Source: Amia ocellicauda (taxonomy: Eukaryota; Chordata; Actinopteri; Amiiformes; Amiidae). Taken from it: 64,000 nt of DNA. The first letter of the stretch is position 1. Every line of letters starts with the position of its first letter. Below the pieces are notes generated by a model that was not told where the DNA came from, searched no databases, and saw nothing but the letters and a program-made list of their open reading frames with translations. The DNA lies in NCBI RefSeq assembly GCF_036373705.1, contig NC_089858.1, positions 18,402,249-18,466,248 of the forward strand, in the 5' to 3' direction. A program made the position numbers and the translations under genes. This document shows positions 37,001 to 47,106 of this stretch, piece by piece.

Positions 37001-40000
37001 TCAATTTGCTAAGTTTTGGTACAAATTTCTCCTGAGCCTCAAGTAGTATATTCTTAAAATATAACCATCCATTTTCAACTCAATCTGTACCCAGTGTGCT
37101 CTAGTCTAACTCTTCTAAGTGCTGCCTCATTCCTTCAAGGTTTGCATTTCTAAAATTGTAGACCATTGTTTTAGACTTGGTCCTTGTTTTTCAAAAGTAT
37201 GCCTCAAAGTTAACCATATTGTGACCACAGTTTGCCATTGGTTCTCTAGCTAGTGTCCCTCTGACTCTATCTTGGTCATTTGCAAATATCAAGTCAATGC
37301 ATGCACTCTCTCTTGTTGGTTCCCTGACAAATTGAGTTAGAAAGCAGTCATTTACCATCTCTACCATTTCTATCTCTGCTTCTGTAGTCCCAACTGGGCT
37401 TTTCCAGTATATGTTTGGGAAATTGAAGTCCCCCATTATGACAGCCACATCCTTGCTACATTCAGTCCTGATTACATTGTACTATGCAACATCTTTCTGA
37501 ATATCTGAGTTGGGTGGTCTGTAACACACTCCTACCACTAATCCTCCAGATCTTGTATTCAAGTTTAACCCACAAAGACTCTGTTTTGTTACTAGGATCT
37601 AATTTGAATTCTTCTGCCTCAATGTAATTTCTGACATATACAGTTAGGTCCATAAATATTTGCCAGTGACACAATTGTCATCATTTTGGCTCTCTATGCC
37701 ACTACAATGGATTTGAAAGGAAACAATCAAGATGTGCTCTAAGTGTAGACTTTTGTCTTTAATTTGAGAGTAGTTACGTCTAAATTGGGTGAACTTGGGT
37801 GAAATTGTGGTCCCCCCAATTTTAGGGTCTCAAAAGTATCTGGACAAATCGACATAATCCCTTCATAATCCCTAGAAAAACTTCAGTCACTCATCTCCCT
37901 ATACATCCCCGCCAGACCACTGCGGTCTTCCGGCATCAGAAGACCAACTGTGCCTCCTCTCCACTCCCCTTCCTCCAGAGTTCGCTCCTTCTCATTCCTG
38001 GCCCCTAAGTGGTGGAATGACCTTCCCATAGAAGTCAAAACAGCAGAGTCCTTGACCTCTTTCCGGCGCTTACTCAAGACACATCTGTTCAGACAGTACT
38101 TGTAATATTAGTCCTTTTAATTCACGTAAGATAGAACTTCACAGCATTTTATCATGCTTCTTGCGTTACTAATACTTGTATTATTGATTTCCCCTTTGCT
38201 CCCTCTCCCATAGCCCTTGACTGTGACCTAACATCTTGACTGCACTTAGCTTTTACTTTCCAGGATGTAAGACCTCATTTATTATATTTACTTGTGTAAA
38301 TTGGAATTTGTACAATGTATTATGCTTTTAATTGCTTTGTATTATGTACATTTGAATTTGTAATGTTTGATGCCTTGTACTGAACTGTATTCTTGCACTT
38401 TGTATTATGCTTATATTTTGTAAGTTGCCCTGGATAAGGGCGTCTGCCAAGAAATAATAATAATAATAATCATGAATTAAATTGTGAGTTTCAATACTTG
38501 GTTGCAAATATTTTGCAGTGAATGACTGCCTGAAGTCTGGAACCCATAGACATCACCAGATGCTGGGTTTATTCCCTGGTGATGCTCTGCCAGGCCTGTA
38601 CTGCAGCTGTCTTCAGTTCCTGCTTGTTCTTGGGGCGTTTTGCCTTCAGCAAGTGAAATGCTGCTCAATTGGATTCAGGTCAGGTGATTGACTTGGCCAT
38701 TGCAGAACATTCCACTTCTTCACCTTAAAAAAGACTTGGGTTGCTTTTGCAGTATGCTTTGGGTCATTGTCAATCTGCACTGTGAAGTGCTGTCCAGTGA
38801 GTTTTAAAGTATTTGTCTGAATCTGAGCAGATAATATAGCCCTAAACACTTGTTCCTGAGCTCACCAGTGCGTTCTTTCTTTTTAAGAATGTACCAAATA
38901 GCAAAAACATTACGTGTGGCCAAATCAACTATCTCTCTGATTGGTTTGTTTTGATTTCTAAGGGAAAACTGAAGGCAGAATGCCCCAAGAACAAGCAGGA
39001 ACTAAAGACAGCTGCAGTACAGGCCTGGCAGATTTGGCACTGTTTTGCTGCGAGGGTGGGGTTTAGAGGGAGGCATAGATAATGGGTCTCCATTAGTCCA
39101 CAAGGTTTGAGTGACGGTTCTTCCTAACCCAATCAGTGAGCAGGGTGGGATGGTCTGCATTGGATTTCTGTGTGAGATGGTAGTCGATTGTCACGGTTTC
39201 AACAGCAGTGCCAATTCTAGCAACTCCTTAGAAACATCCTGTATGTGCTCCATATCCCTTCACAAAATCCCCACACTGGATGCCACCGCCTTCTTCAAAA
39301 TATCCTCCCCCCCATACGGTATGAAACAAAGGATTCACTGGACCACGGAGCAATGGAAGAAGGTGCCTGGTCTGATGAATCACGAGTTCAAGGTGTTGAC
39401 TTGGCCTCCAAATTCCCCAGATCTCAATCCAATCGAGCATCTCTGGAATGTGCTGGACAAACAAGTCCGATCCATAGAGGCCCCACCTCGCAAATTACAG
39501 GACTTAAAGGATCTGCTGCTAACGTCTTGGTGCCAGATACCACAGCACACCTTCAGAAGTCTAGTGGAGTCCATGCCTCGACGGGTCAGGGCTGTTTTGG
39601 CAGCAAAAGGGGGACCTACACAATATTAGGCAGGTGGTCATAATGTTATGGCTGAGCGGTGTAATTACTGGCACCATTGATAAAGATGAGAAAAAAGACT
39701 ATAAAATAAACAAATATGTAATTTGTAGAAAACGATGGTCTATAATTGTATTAAAAACATGTTTTATAATATATATATTTTGTAATTAATTTATAATTAA
39801 ATTCCGAAGCCACGTAGTTGCACCCCACTCAGTCGTGTTGGTACAATCAGTGGTAAACCACATAGTGGTTTGGTTAGTGAAGATATCAAATATCAAACTG
39901 GACTCTACATTAAAACATGAACCTTGCTTGCAGATGGGTAGGGGTCAGGCTTTGCATAAAGACATAATTGGTGTTTGATTGCCTGCATTTACAATGAAGG

Positions 40001-42947
40001 AACAAATTAAACAAAAGGTATTCGACCTCCTGCTATGATAGGATTGAGATGACTGCCTGTGTGAGTGATCGATCATCTCTAGCCCATTTCTCTTTGTCAT
40101 GTTACACCAATATCATGATTGGCCCCACGAAGTATACTGTTTGCCCTCCCAACCGATACACCCACCAAAACAACATTATATATATATGTATATATAATCT
40201 GTATGTATTTCTGACAATACTTTAAGAGTTACTTATTTGCTTCACAGGGAGTGGGAGTGAGCAGAGAAACAAGATGAGAGGTGCAGGGTGAATGGGAGCA
40301 GGGGGTGATCACATAAGTGCTTGGGTTGGATATGCCAGTGGAAAAGGGGTAAGAGTGAAGAGATCAACACTTCATTCTCCATGACAATACTCATCCACAT
40401 TCTACTAGTCTCTTTACCAAAATTAAACTGTCAATCCATTCTACTTTTCATTGTCATTGCAATGTGTCCTAGACTAAAGCCACAAACAACATACTTTCTA
40501 TTGAACAATAGTTGCTGGCTGGCTTTGTGGTTTTTGGAAACATCCAGACAGTAATTGATAAATGTATAAATGGATTTGACACTTTTGAGATTATATATGA
40601 TATTCATACCATCTAATTGTATTTAAAAAATATACATGCATTTCAATATAATCAACATACAAATACCAGATTGACTTGTCAGTGTAATGACATTTGACAC
40701 TCATGTTTACGTTGCTCATGATCATACATTTTTTATAACTTTCAGTAATAAACAGGAAAATAGGAATATGATAGTGCACACATACCATGCCCCAGGGTCC
40801 ATTACCAATTTTTGTGGTTTCAGATATAATTCGCATCAGGGACTGGAAGGACTGGTCCTCATAGTTGTAGCGGGATCCAAACAGTATGGCACAGATAACA
40901 TTTGAAAAGGCATTGTGGAACAATGTTTCAGGGTCCAAGGACTGACCTGTCCACAAATAATAGTTAAAGCAGGAGAGGGTTGACCAACTTATTGTATTTT
41001 GTAATAAAGTGACATTTTGATCTGTATATATCTTCATTAGGCTTGGAAGATTTTGGCATTTATTCCTGCCATCCCAACCTGCCTTGAAGACTGCAATTAG
41101 TTTTGTTAAACCATTTCTGTTTCTCAACTAAATCACAGAGATCGGATACTGCATCATGCATTTATTATTAACTCCTTGTCTTTAAAAAGATGCTCCTTAA
41201 ACTGCCGTGAACCGTCCTTCACACGCAAAGGAACTGGTCTTGAATGTGTGATCAGCATCAGATGAGAATTTAATTGAGAAGGTGTGGTTATAACCAATTA
41301 TGGCCCCAGCTGGAAGGAGCAGCGGCGGTTGCTTAAGGATGCAAATAACAGAATTAAAGGCAAATAGGGATGGCAGCAATAAACATTGACATCTAGCAGG
41401 CCTAATCAGCCTCATCATCATTATCATCATCATCATCTTTAATCAGTTTTAAGATAGTCAGAAACAACCATGGTACTATTTCATTTCTACAGATTAAGGT
41501 GTATTTTGCGGGCTGCCTGCAGCTCTGTGTGATGTTGTGATGGGACAGGGGCACTGGGCTCTGAAGCCCATACCTGCACTCTTCTCTATGTACGAGCTGA
41601 GATGCGAAGTCTCCTCCAGGATCCTCTCCTCCATGGACAGCTTTCCCAGGCCGAAGTTCCTCAGAGTGGTCAGAGCGAACCGCCGCTGCTCCTTCCAGCT
41701 GGGGCCATAGCTGTTTATAATCACACCTGCAGTGACAACCCAGCAATGAAGTAGCCTGCCCACAGGGAGGCAGTGTTATTCTGAAAATACAGACTCGAGC
41801 ACATCTCACTGAGAAATCTGTGACATCATCAATGTAGAGAGGAGGTGCATATTACTATATATAATAAATATTATTTTATAGAATATATTTTATAATATAG
41901 ACAGGAACATGCTTATTTATATTTATAGCACTTTTACCCCTTCTGCCACCATCGCCAAGTGAATAAGTAAAAACAAACCTGTACCCCTGGATTTGTACTT
42001 TCTACTGACCTGTGGCTGTACTTAAATAATAAAAAAAAAAACAGACAGAATGTCAGAGGTCTAGTGGTAGACTCCTGCAGCTGGGCACAGTAGATTGACC
42101 AGATTCTCAAGTACTGCTAAATTATTAATTTCTGAATCAATTTAATTCCTTTTATTATCTTTTTCAAATTCAGATCATTTATGGGGACTTTTTGCATACA
42201 TTTGGATTGAGGAGAAATAGGCAAATTACTCTACTTCTTATAAACATGCACCACCCTTACTCATTAGTAAATCCTTACTAGTTACTGGAGTACAAGGCCC
42301 TATTTGTTGCTGTCATCACTCTCACCTTTATTCTCGCTAATGTGGTTGATCAGCAGGCCCTGGGGCCTCCCAGCAAATTCAACTCCCCGAGTCATCAGGG
42401 CTTCCTTCACTGCCTGCAAACCATGCAGTAACACAGCCGGCCTGCCCCCGAAATACACACTGTACACTTTCCCATAGCGCTCGGACAGCTGTAGAGCAGA
42501 GGTAGAACACTTTGAGAATGGATCAACACATACAGAGACCCTGCACAACCCTCACTGAGAGGACCAGAGAACTGCTCTCACACCATCAGAGCCACAATAA
42601 AAGTGGAAGACCACCCATAACAAGAGAGCATAGTCTTACTCCAGTCTTTCTGATGTACCTTTCAGTGTACAAGCATATATCACATCTCAGAATTTCTGAA
42701 ATTCAGAAGGCAAACTTTCGCCAGATACTGTGTCTTTCAATTCACTCAGAGGTTTTTTTGCCTTTTCCAGCCCTTTTATCCATACCTTTTCAAAGTCTTT
42801 CATGGGGTTCTTCAGGTTTAGCTGCAACAGATTCCCAAATATCGGAAAAGGCTGAGGACCAGGTGGAAAATTCTTGGGCCTCCGTGTCTTCCACAGGAAA
42901 TAGAGGAGGAGAACCCCAGCCCACAGGAGAAACACAGAGCCCAGCAT
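30793..42947 (-). CDS. Cytochrome P450 family 2 protein (CYP-A), complete
   Basis: Haem monooxygenase of the endoplasmic reticulum. Nine exons in transcript order: 42786-42947, 42326-42488, 41574-41726, 40786-40946, 32450-32623, 31978-32116, 31456-31643, 31195-31336, 30793-30986. They sum to 1,476 nt, 491 residues plus TGA, with every junction in phase. Exon sizes (163, 161, 188, 142) are those of the CYP2 family. Visible marks: hydrophobic N-terminal anchor (1-20), proline-rich hinge [13 protein letters not shown], helix C WKEQRR, I-helix AGTDTSS (294-300), K-helix ExxR (ETQR), PxxFxPxxF (PQDFNPSNF), and haem loop FSLGPRMCLG with Cys432. Several stretches ([27 protein letters not shown]) recall CYP2D and fish CYP2X-type enzymes, but the subfamily cannot be fixed by eye. 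Intron 4 is 8.2 kb because of nested transposons. No disabling change was seen. Confidence 0.93.
34023..34089. repeat. (TA)n microsatellite
   Basis: An uninterrupted run of about 33 TA units inside the hAT-like element. Confidence 0.95.
34289..34449 (-). mobile_element. Tc1-A terminal fragment
   Basis: This 161-bp stretch is nearly identical to the left end of the full Tc1-A element that starts at 34668, including its terminal repeat and the C-terminal end of the transposase reading. It stops abruptly at 34449. The next 220 bp are unrelated and rich in CATA repeats. Confidence 0.85.
34668..35887 (-). mobile_element. Tc1/mariner element Tc1-A, copy 1
   Basis: A 1,220-bp element flanked by TA on both sides, with terminal inverted repeats beginning CACTCACCTAA and, reversed, CACTCACCTAAAGGATTATT. 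It encodes an almost intact transposase on the minus strand. It is nested inside the hAT-like element. Confidence 0.93.
34675..35739 (-). CDS. Tc1-type transposase, near-intact (354 residues)
   Basis: Cuts and rejoins the Tc1-A ends at TA sites. The N-terminal half has the two helix-turn-helix regions ([20 protein letters not shown] early on, then [11 protein letters not shown]). The DD34E catalytic triad is present: Asp in AWSDESRFL, Asp in [11 protein letters not shown], and Glu in [11 protein letters not shown]. The frame is open from [10 protein letters not shown] to the end. Compared with copy 2, one C is missing from a run near 34,717. The last residues therefore read [13 protein letters not shown] instead of the family end GQTQY, and the frame runs into the terminal repeat. 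The catalytic core is unaffected. This is the least damaged transposase in the window. Confidence 0.92.
   Translation of the reverse strand: MGKKGDLSNFERGMVVGARRAGLSISQSAQLLGFSRTTISRVYKEWCEKGKTSSMRQSCGRKCLVDARGQRRMGRLIQADRRATLTEITTRYNRGMQQSICEATTRTTLRRMGYNSRRPHRVPLVSSTNRKKRLQFAQAHQNWTVEDWKNFAWSDESRFLLRHSDGRVRIWHKQNENMDPSCLVTTVQAAGGGVMVWGMFSWHTLGPLVPIGHRLNATAYLSIVSDHDHPFMTTMYPSSDGYFQQDNAPCHKGRIISNWFLEHDNEFTVLNWPPQSPDLNPIEHLWDVVERELRALDVHPTNLHQLQDAILSIWANISKECFQHLVESMPRRIKAVLKAKGVKHSISMVFLIIP
37641..39022 (-). mobile_element. Decayed Tc1 element (Tc1-D), split by an L2-like insertion
   Basis: The left end reads CAGTTAGGTCCATAAATATT after a TA, like a widespread fish Tc1 family. Transposase remains on the minus strand at 38477-38849, with [11 protein letters not shown] and [12 protein letters not shown] (second Asp and Glu of DD34E). 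It is interrupted at about 37,859-38,468 by an L2-like tail. The part at 38958-39022 is an inverted copy of 38584-38650, so the far end is rearranged and the right terminus is missing. Confidence 0.7.
37860..38468 (+). mobile_element. L2-like LINE 3' end with (TAA)n tail
   Basis: Plus-strand, 5'-truncated. The first 250 bp read as the end of a LINE RT protein ([20 protein letters not shown] in one frame). The 3' end has the typical fish tail GGATAAGGGCGTCTGCCAAG followed by TAA repeats. It interrupts Tc1-D: the flanks join as ACATAATC / ATGAATTAAA, with ATAATC repeated on both sides. Confidence 0.75.
39345..39661 (+). mobile_element. Tc1-B fragment, internally deleted
   Basis: Plus-strand remains of the same family as the element at 53523-54398. 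It holds the transposase stretch up to WSDES, then jumps to the region encoding [17 protein letters not shown], and ends in the terminal repeat (reversed: CACCGCTCAGCCATAACATT). The 5' half is missing. The central catalytic segment with the second Asp is deleted, so it cannot encode an active enzyme. Confidence 0.82.
40350..40785 (-). other. CYP-A intron 4 beyond the transposon nest
   Basis: Native intron sequence resumes here and matches the right edge of the window in CYP-B (GATCAACAC against GGTCAACAC near 63,967). No gene or element recognised. Confidence 0.5.
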
Positions 42948-43020
42948 TGTGCCTGTGTTTGTTATTGCACTGCACTCCACAAGCCTGTATATAGGGAGCA
43001 CTGACTCCTCCTTCACTGTT
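42948..43020 (-). promoter_or_regulatory. CYP-A proximal promoter with TATA box
   Basis: On the minus strand a TATATA box lies at 42988-42993, about 41 bp before the start codon at 42947. The 5' UTR must therefore be very short. The start ATG is the first in frame that gives the hydrophobic anchor [16 protein letters not shown]. The block is duplicated upstream at about 43,270-43,420. Confidence 0.65.
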
Positions 43021-43269
43021 GTTCAATTGGTTAGTAGACACAAAGCATACAATTCTTTACCCAAACTATGCACTGACTTGTCAACAAGCCAAGACTTGAT
43101 CTTTAACTTACTTGATAACTAAATGTATTTAGTTGACATTAAAACTATATCAATGGAAAAGTCTGTGCTTCCTTAGCTGTTAAAAAACTTAGTAAACTGA
43201 CTCTTTCAAGATCTCTAAAATGCTCCAGTTCTCTTTTTATGTAATCAAGCCAAATAGTTCCCCTATTCT

Positions 43270-43420
43270 GGAGACTGTGTTTGTTATTTCACTGCACTAT
43301 ACAAGCCTTTGTATAGGGAGCAGTGGCCTCCTCCTTTGCTTTTATTCACTGTTTAGTAGGCAGAAAGCATGAAATTCTTTACTTGAACTTTACATTGACT
43401 TGTCAACGTGCCAAAACAAT
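43270..43420 (-). repeat. Second copy of the CYP-A promoter / 5' UTR
   Basis: Diverged duplicate of 42949-43100. Shared landmarks in order: TGTGTTTGTTATT, CACTGCACT, ACAAGCC, TATAGGGAGCA, CTCCTCCTT, TTAGTAG, AAAGCAT, GAATTCTTTAC-like and TTGACTTGTCAAC-like. Homology starts just upstream of the start codon, so exon 1 coding sequence was not copied. The TATA-like core is shorter here (TATACA in place of TATATA). Confidence 0.75.
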
Positions 43421-43789
43421 TTCAGTCAGTTGAGTAACAAAATAGGTAACTGTATTAAACTAGCAAACAAACAAAAGTAATAATAATATTAATTTATATT
43501 ATATATATATAATGTGTGTGTTCTAGTCTTTGGAATAGGAGCAAAAGGAATCAAGATTAACAGAGCTCATGTGAACAACCTACAATTTTAAACTATGAAA
43601 AGATGAACAGACCAAAGATTAATAAAATAACCTTTAGAATTGATCCCACAAGATTAAAAAATACAGAGAAGACCACCTAAAACAAATGCTGGAGTGACCT
43701 GGAAGAGAAAATGTACATCAAATCAAGTGGAAATATCTTGGGCTTCAGCCCCCCAGCTGCCCCTCTCTGCACATCACTGGTGCACAATG

Positions 43790-44870
43790 TAGGTATAACA
43801 TCTCTGGTATTGACTCTCTGTGTGAAGAAGTGTCTCCTGTTTTCCGTCTTGAATGCCTTGAAGCCCAATTTCCATTTGTGTCCCCGGGTGCGTGTGTCCC
43901 TGCTGATCTGGAAAAGCTCCTCTGGTTTGATGTGTTCGATGCCTTTCATGATTTTGAAGACCTGAATCAAGTCCCCACGTAGTCTCCTCTGTTCCAGGGT
44001 GAAAAGGTTCAGTTCCCTCAGTCTCTCAGTAGGACATTCCCTTCAGACCTGGAATAAGTCTGGTTGGTCTCCTCTGAACTGCCTCTAGAGCAGCGATATC
44101 TTTCTTGAAGTGTGGAGCCCAGAACTGTACACAGTATCCAGATGAGCTCTAACTAGCGCATTGTACAGTCTGAACATTACTGCCCTTGATTTCAATTCTG
44201 CACTTTTGACAATATACCCTAACACTCTGTTTGCCTTTTTTATTGCTTCCGCACATTGTTTGGATGGAGAAAGTGAGGAGTCCACGTTGACTCCTAGGTC
44301 TTTCTCATCCTTTACTTCTATTCCTCCCATAGAGTAATTATAGTTGATATTTTTGTTACCTGCATGTATTACCTTACACTTGTCCACATTGAATTTCATC
44401 TGCCAGGTGTTGCCTCAAAACGGAATATTATCTGAGTCCCTTTGAATAGCCTGTGCTGCCAAGATTGTATCTGCTGAGCCACCTACTTTGGTATCATCTG
44501 CAAATTTGACAAGTTTGCTAACTATCCCAGAGTCCAGATAATTAATAAAGATTAGAAAAAGCAAAGGCCCTAGTACTGATCCCTGTGGATCTCCAGTTAG
44601 AAGCAACTCCTCTAATCGACACCCTCTGTTTCCTATACATCAACCAGTTCATAATCCATCTACTTACATTACCCTGAATGCCTACTTTCAATTTGAGGAT
44701 CAGTCTTTGGTGTGGAACCTTATCAAAAGCTTTTTGAAAATCTAAGTATATCATATCATATGCTTTCACATGATCTACAGCTGCAGTTACATGTTCAAAG
44801 AACTCTAATAGATTAGTAAGACATGATCTCCAAGAATATGGTGTAGAGTTCAGGGGGGAGCACCTCAATT
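43790..44870 (-). mobile_element. CR1-like LINE fragment (copy 2)
   Basis: Minus-strand RT and C-terminal region of the same family as copy 1. The RT core is visible at 44415-44868: FDKVPHQRL, then [16 protein letters not shown], then FADDTKVGG (the A/F-A-D-D box). The C-terminal part ([34 protein letters not shown]) follows at 43677-44399. Frames are broken. The endonuclease part is absent. Confidence 0.85.
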
Positions 44871-45003
44871 CGTCCCCGGCAATTCGTCCCCGGCAATTCG
44901 TCCCCGACCATTCGCCCCGGCGATAATTGGTCCCGCTGATAATCGGTCCCTACGGCAATTGGTCCCACTGATAATCGATCCCCACGGCAATTCGTCCCCA
45001 TCA
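44866..45003. repeat. Degenerate tandem repeat, unit GGCAATTCGTCCCC
   Basis: About eight imperfect units alternate between GGCAATTCGTCCCC and GATAATCGGTCCC forms. Units vary from 13 to 17 bp. The array starts right at the edge of the CR1-like fragment. No open frame or known satellite recognised. Confidence 0.75.
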
Positions 45004-45074
45004 TACATTCTCCACATGAGCATTTGTAACCATGAGTGCATTCACTTATTGTAGAGCCATCGAACATACAGACA

Positions 45075-45077
<3 letters not shown>

Positions 45078-45122
<45 letters not shown>

Positions 45123-45153
45123 CCTATATACACACACACACACACACACACAT
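45078..45153. repeat. (TA)n then (CA)n microsatellite
   Basis: About 21 TA units followed after a short break by about 11 CA units. Confidence 0.95.
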
Positions 45154-45249
45154 ACAATGTATTTGATACTAACACCAATAGCTCAAATCATAAATAACCA
45201 ATCTGGACAGTTGGCTAAAGTAGTATACTACTTGTTTCACAGTTAAGCT

Positions 45250-45330
45250 AAGATGTCTTGTGGCGTAGTGGTTGGCCAGTCGAGAATAGGTGTAACGGAC
45301 TGCGAGCCCTAAACCGTGAGAATTGTCATG
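45250..45330 (+). repeat. Possible tRNA-derived SINE head
   Basis: TGGCGTAGTGG near 45259 fits the RNA polymerase III A box (TRGYNNARNGG). GACTGCGAGCCC about 40 bp later partly fits a B box. No cloverleaf could be drawn, so this is not a tRNA gene. A decayed SINE is the likeliest reading. Confidence 0.3.
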
Positions 45331-47106
45331 TTACAGTGGTCATTGCACATTGTCACCACTTGGTGCCTATAAGTATTACTTTTGTTTTAACTCTGCTTGT
45401 GTAACTTAATGTGATGTATACTTTTCTTTGTTTGGAATGCATAATATCATCACACTTATGCAAGTTTGCTTGTAGTATAACACTGCTAATTAAACTTACA
45501 ATTATTATAAGAGAAATGAAAGAGACTTTCAGTGCTTAGTATACTTTGAGGTGATTAAGAATGCCAGTATCTCTTATCTGTAATGCATTTTCACTCTTAA
45601 GTTTTGCTTGAAGCATATTATCTTAAGTGTAACTTTATTTTATTGTGTACTTACCCAGTGTGACTTTTTACCTTTGTGTATGTGCTCACATTTATATTAC
45701 TCAAATACCATTGTAGTTCTTACAAGCAACTGATGCATTAATGTAACTAAGTTATCATGAAGTAATAAAAGGCAAATACATATTTATTTCTGGGACTGCT
45801 ATTGGAAACGTTAATATGTATGTTTGTTGTTCTTCGGACAGTTGAAAGAGACTCACAAATCACAGAATTTAATTAAGCCAACTGCTAAATTAATCTTAGT
45901 AAGTTAGCAAGTGTATAATAAGTTTAAGATAAAAAAAATTCTAGGCTTGGTTTTTCAGCCAATCCAATAAATAGTTGAACTGAAATCTCATAGGCTCAAT
46001 GAGACTATTGAGGGAAGAGACAGTCAAGTAACAGGTGTGCAATAATCATTTATTTGTGACAAAAATAGAAAACTCATATCATTTAATTACATCACTAAAA
46101 CAGGTAATATTCAGCTTCTGCTGAGTTATATGAAATAAATAGATTAAACCCAATTTCTCTCACTGTTCCTCACAGAGAGCAGTGGTCAGTCTAGTCAGCA
46201 GCAGGCAGCCGGGTATCTCTCTCTCGCTCTCGTCTTCCTCCTGTCCTCCTCCTTGTTACTGTTGTTCTTCTTCTCTGCTCCTTTGTTCAGTTTACAATTT
46301 ATATTGTTCCTACTAAACCAATAACAGTGGAACACCTCTATACCATGAGCTCAATGCGTGATGAGACCATGCTTCACTCTGTCCATGCTTAAGGTCAAGA
46401 AGGTCAACACAAGAACACACAAACTGCAGGCTATGAGGAGTCACGGGTTCCCATGTAGAAATTCTACATTGTAGAACAATTTGCTGTACCTTAAAATATC
46501 TTACATAAGTAAATAGTAAAATGTACCATTAAATGGTACTACAATAATAACTATAATAACTACATTGCAGAGTCTGTTATTGGACAATGTAAGTGAGAGT
46601 TTCTCACATTGCCTTTGTTCCCCCAAGGACAGTTGAAAGAAAGTAATTAGATCACTCTCTCTGTGTGACCTATAACACAAATTCTGCACATTGGTTGTCA
46701 TTATTGTTACAGTAAAGCCCAGTATTCACTGGTACTGGTTACATCTGAATAACTAGGTGGGTGTATTCTTTTTACATAATGGTAAGTTAAAATGGTTCAC
46801 CAAAAACAAGCATGTGTAAATATACACTTATTATTTGGATTTGAGGAATAACCTGTGTTAAATTAAAACTGTTTAATATAATATACAATAGTAGTAAAAC
46901 CAGCAATACATATAAGCACAAGCATAAGCATTAAAAAGCTGCTTTTCGCGCCTAAACGGCTTTTGCAAATGCAGGCAGAAACTGCGCAACAGCGACAAAA
47001 GACGTAGCGGCAGCACGAAGTATTGCATCCGTAGTGGTTTAGCACTACCATAGAGAATGAATGGGAAGCGTTTAAGGAAGTTTAGCTAAACAATCCTCGG
47101 CTCCCC
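45331..47106. other. Intergenic, nothing recognised
   Basis: AT-rich spacer between the CYP-A upstream region and the P450 relic. There is a pyrimidine-rich patch near 46,215-46,275. I see no gene, transposon ends or RNA structure. Confidence 0.5.

Larger units (their letters stand above)
32966..37638 (-). mobile_element. CR1-like LINE remnant (copy 1)
   Basis: Minus-strand non-LTR retrotransposon. The apurinic endonuclease end is visible at 37191-37448 ([11 protein letters not shown], then SACIDLIF). An endonuclease-RT linker follows (36,790-37,100), then the RT motif GVPQGS near 36,660 and the C-terminal part at 36021-36410 ([14 protein letters not shown]). The first half of RT is deleted near 36,785, judged against copy 2. 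Its 3' part is split by the hAT-like element at 33034-35949. Frames are broken in several places. Confidence 0.8.
32822..40349. mobile_element. Transposon nest in CYP-A intron 4
   Basis: Inverted ends CCCTTTTCCACTGGCACATC (near 32,826) and, reversed, CCCCTTTTCCACTGGCATAT (near 40,347) bracket about 7.5 kb. In the paralogue CYP-B the homologous intron runs straight across this point, near 63,957, so the whole block is an insertion in CYP-A. The inner parts are a CR1-like LINE, a hAT-like element, several Tc1 elements and an L2-like tail, entered separately. The outer family and its target duplication could not be determined. Confidence 0.7.

Noticed and set aside
45250-45330. tRNA gene
   Set aside because: Only the A box fits well; no acceptor stem or anticodon arm can be formed. 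Kept only as a possible SINE.
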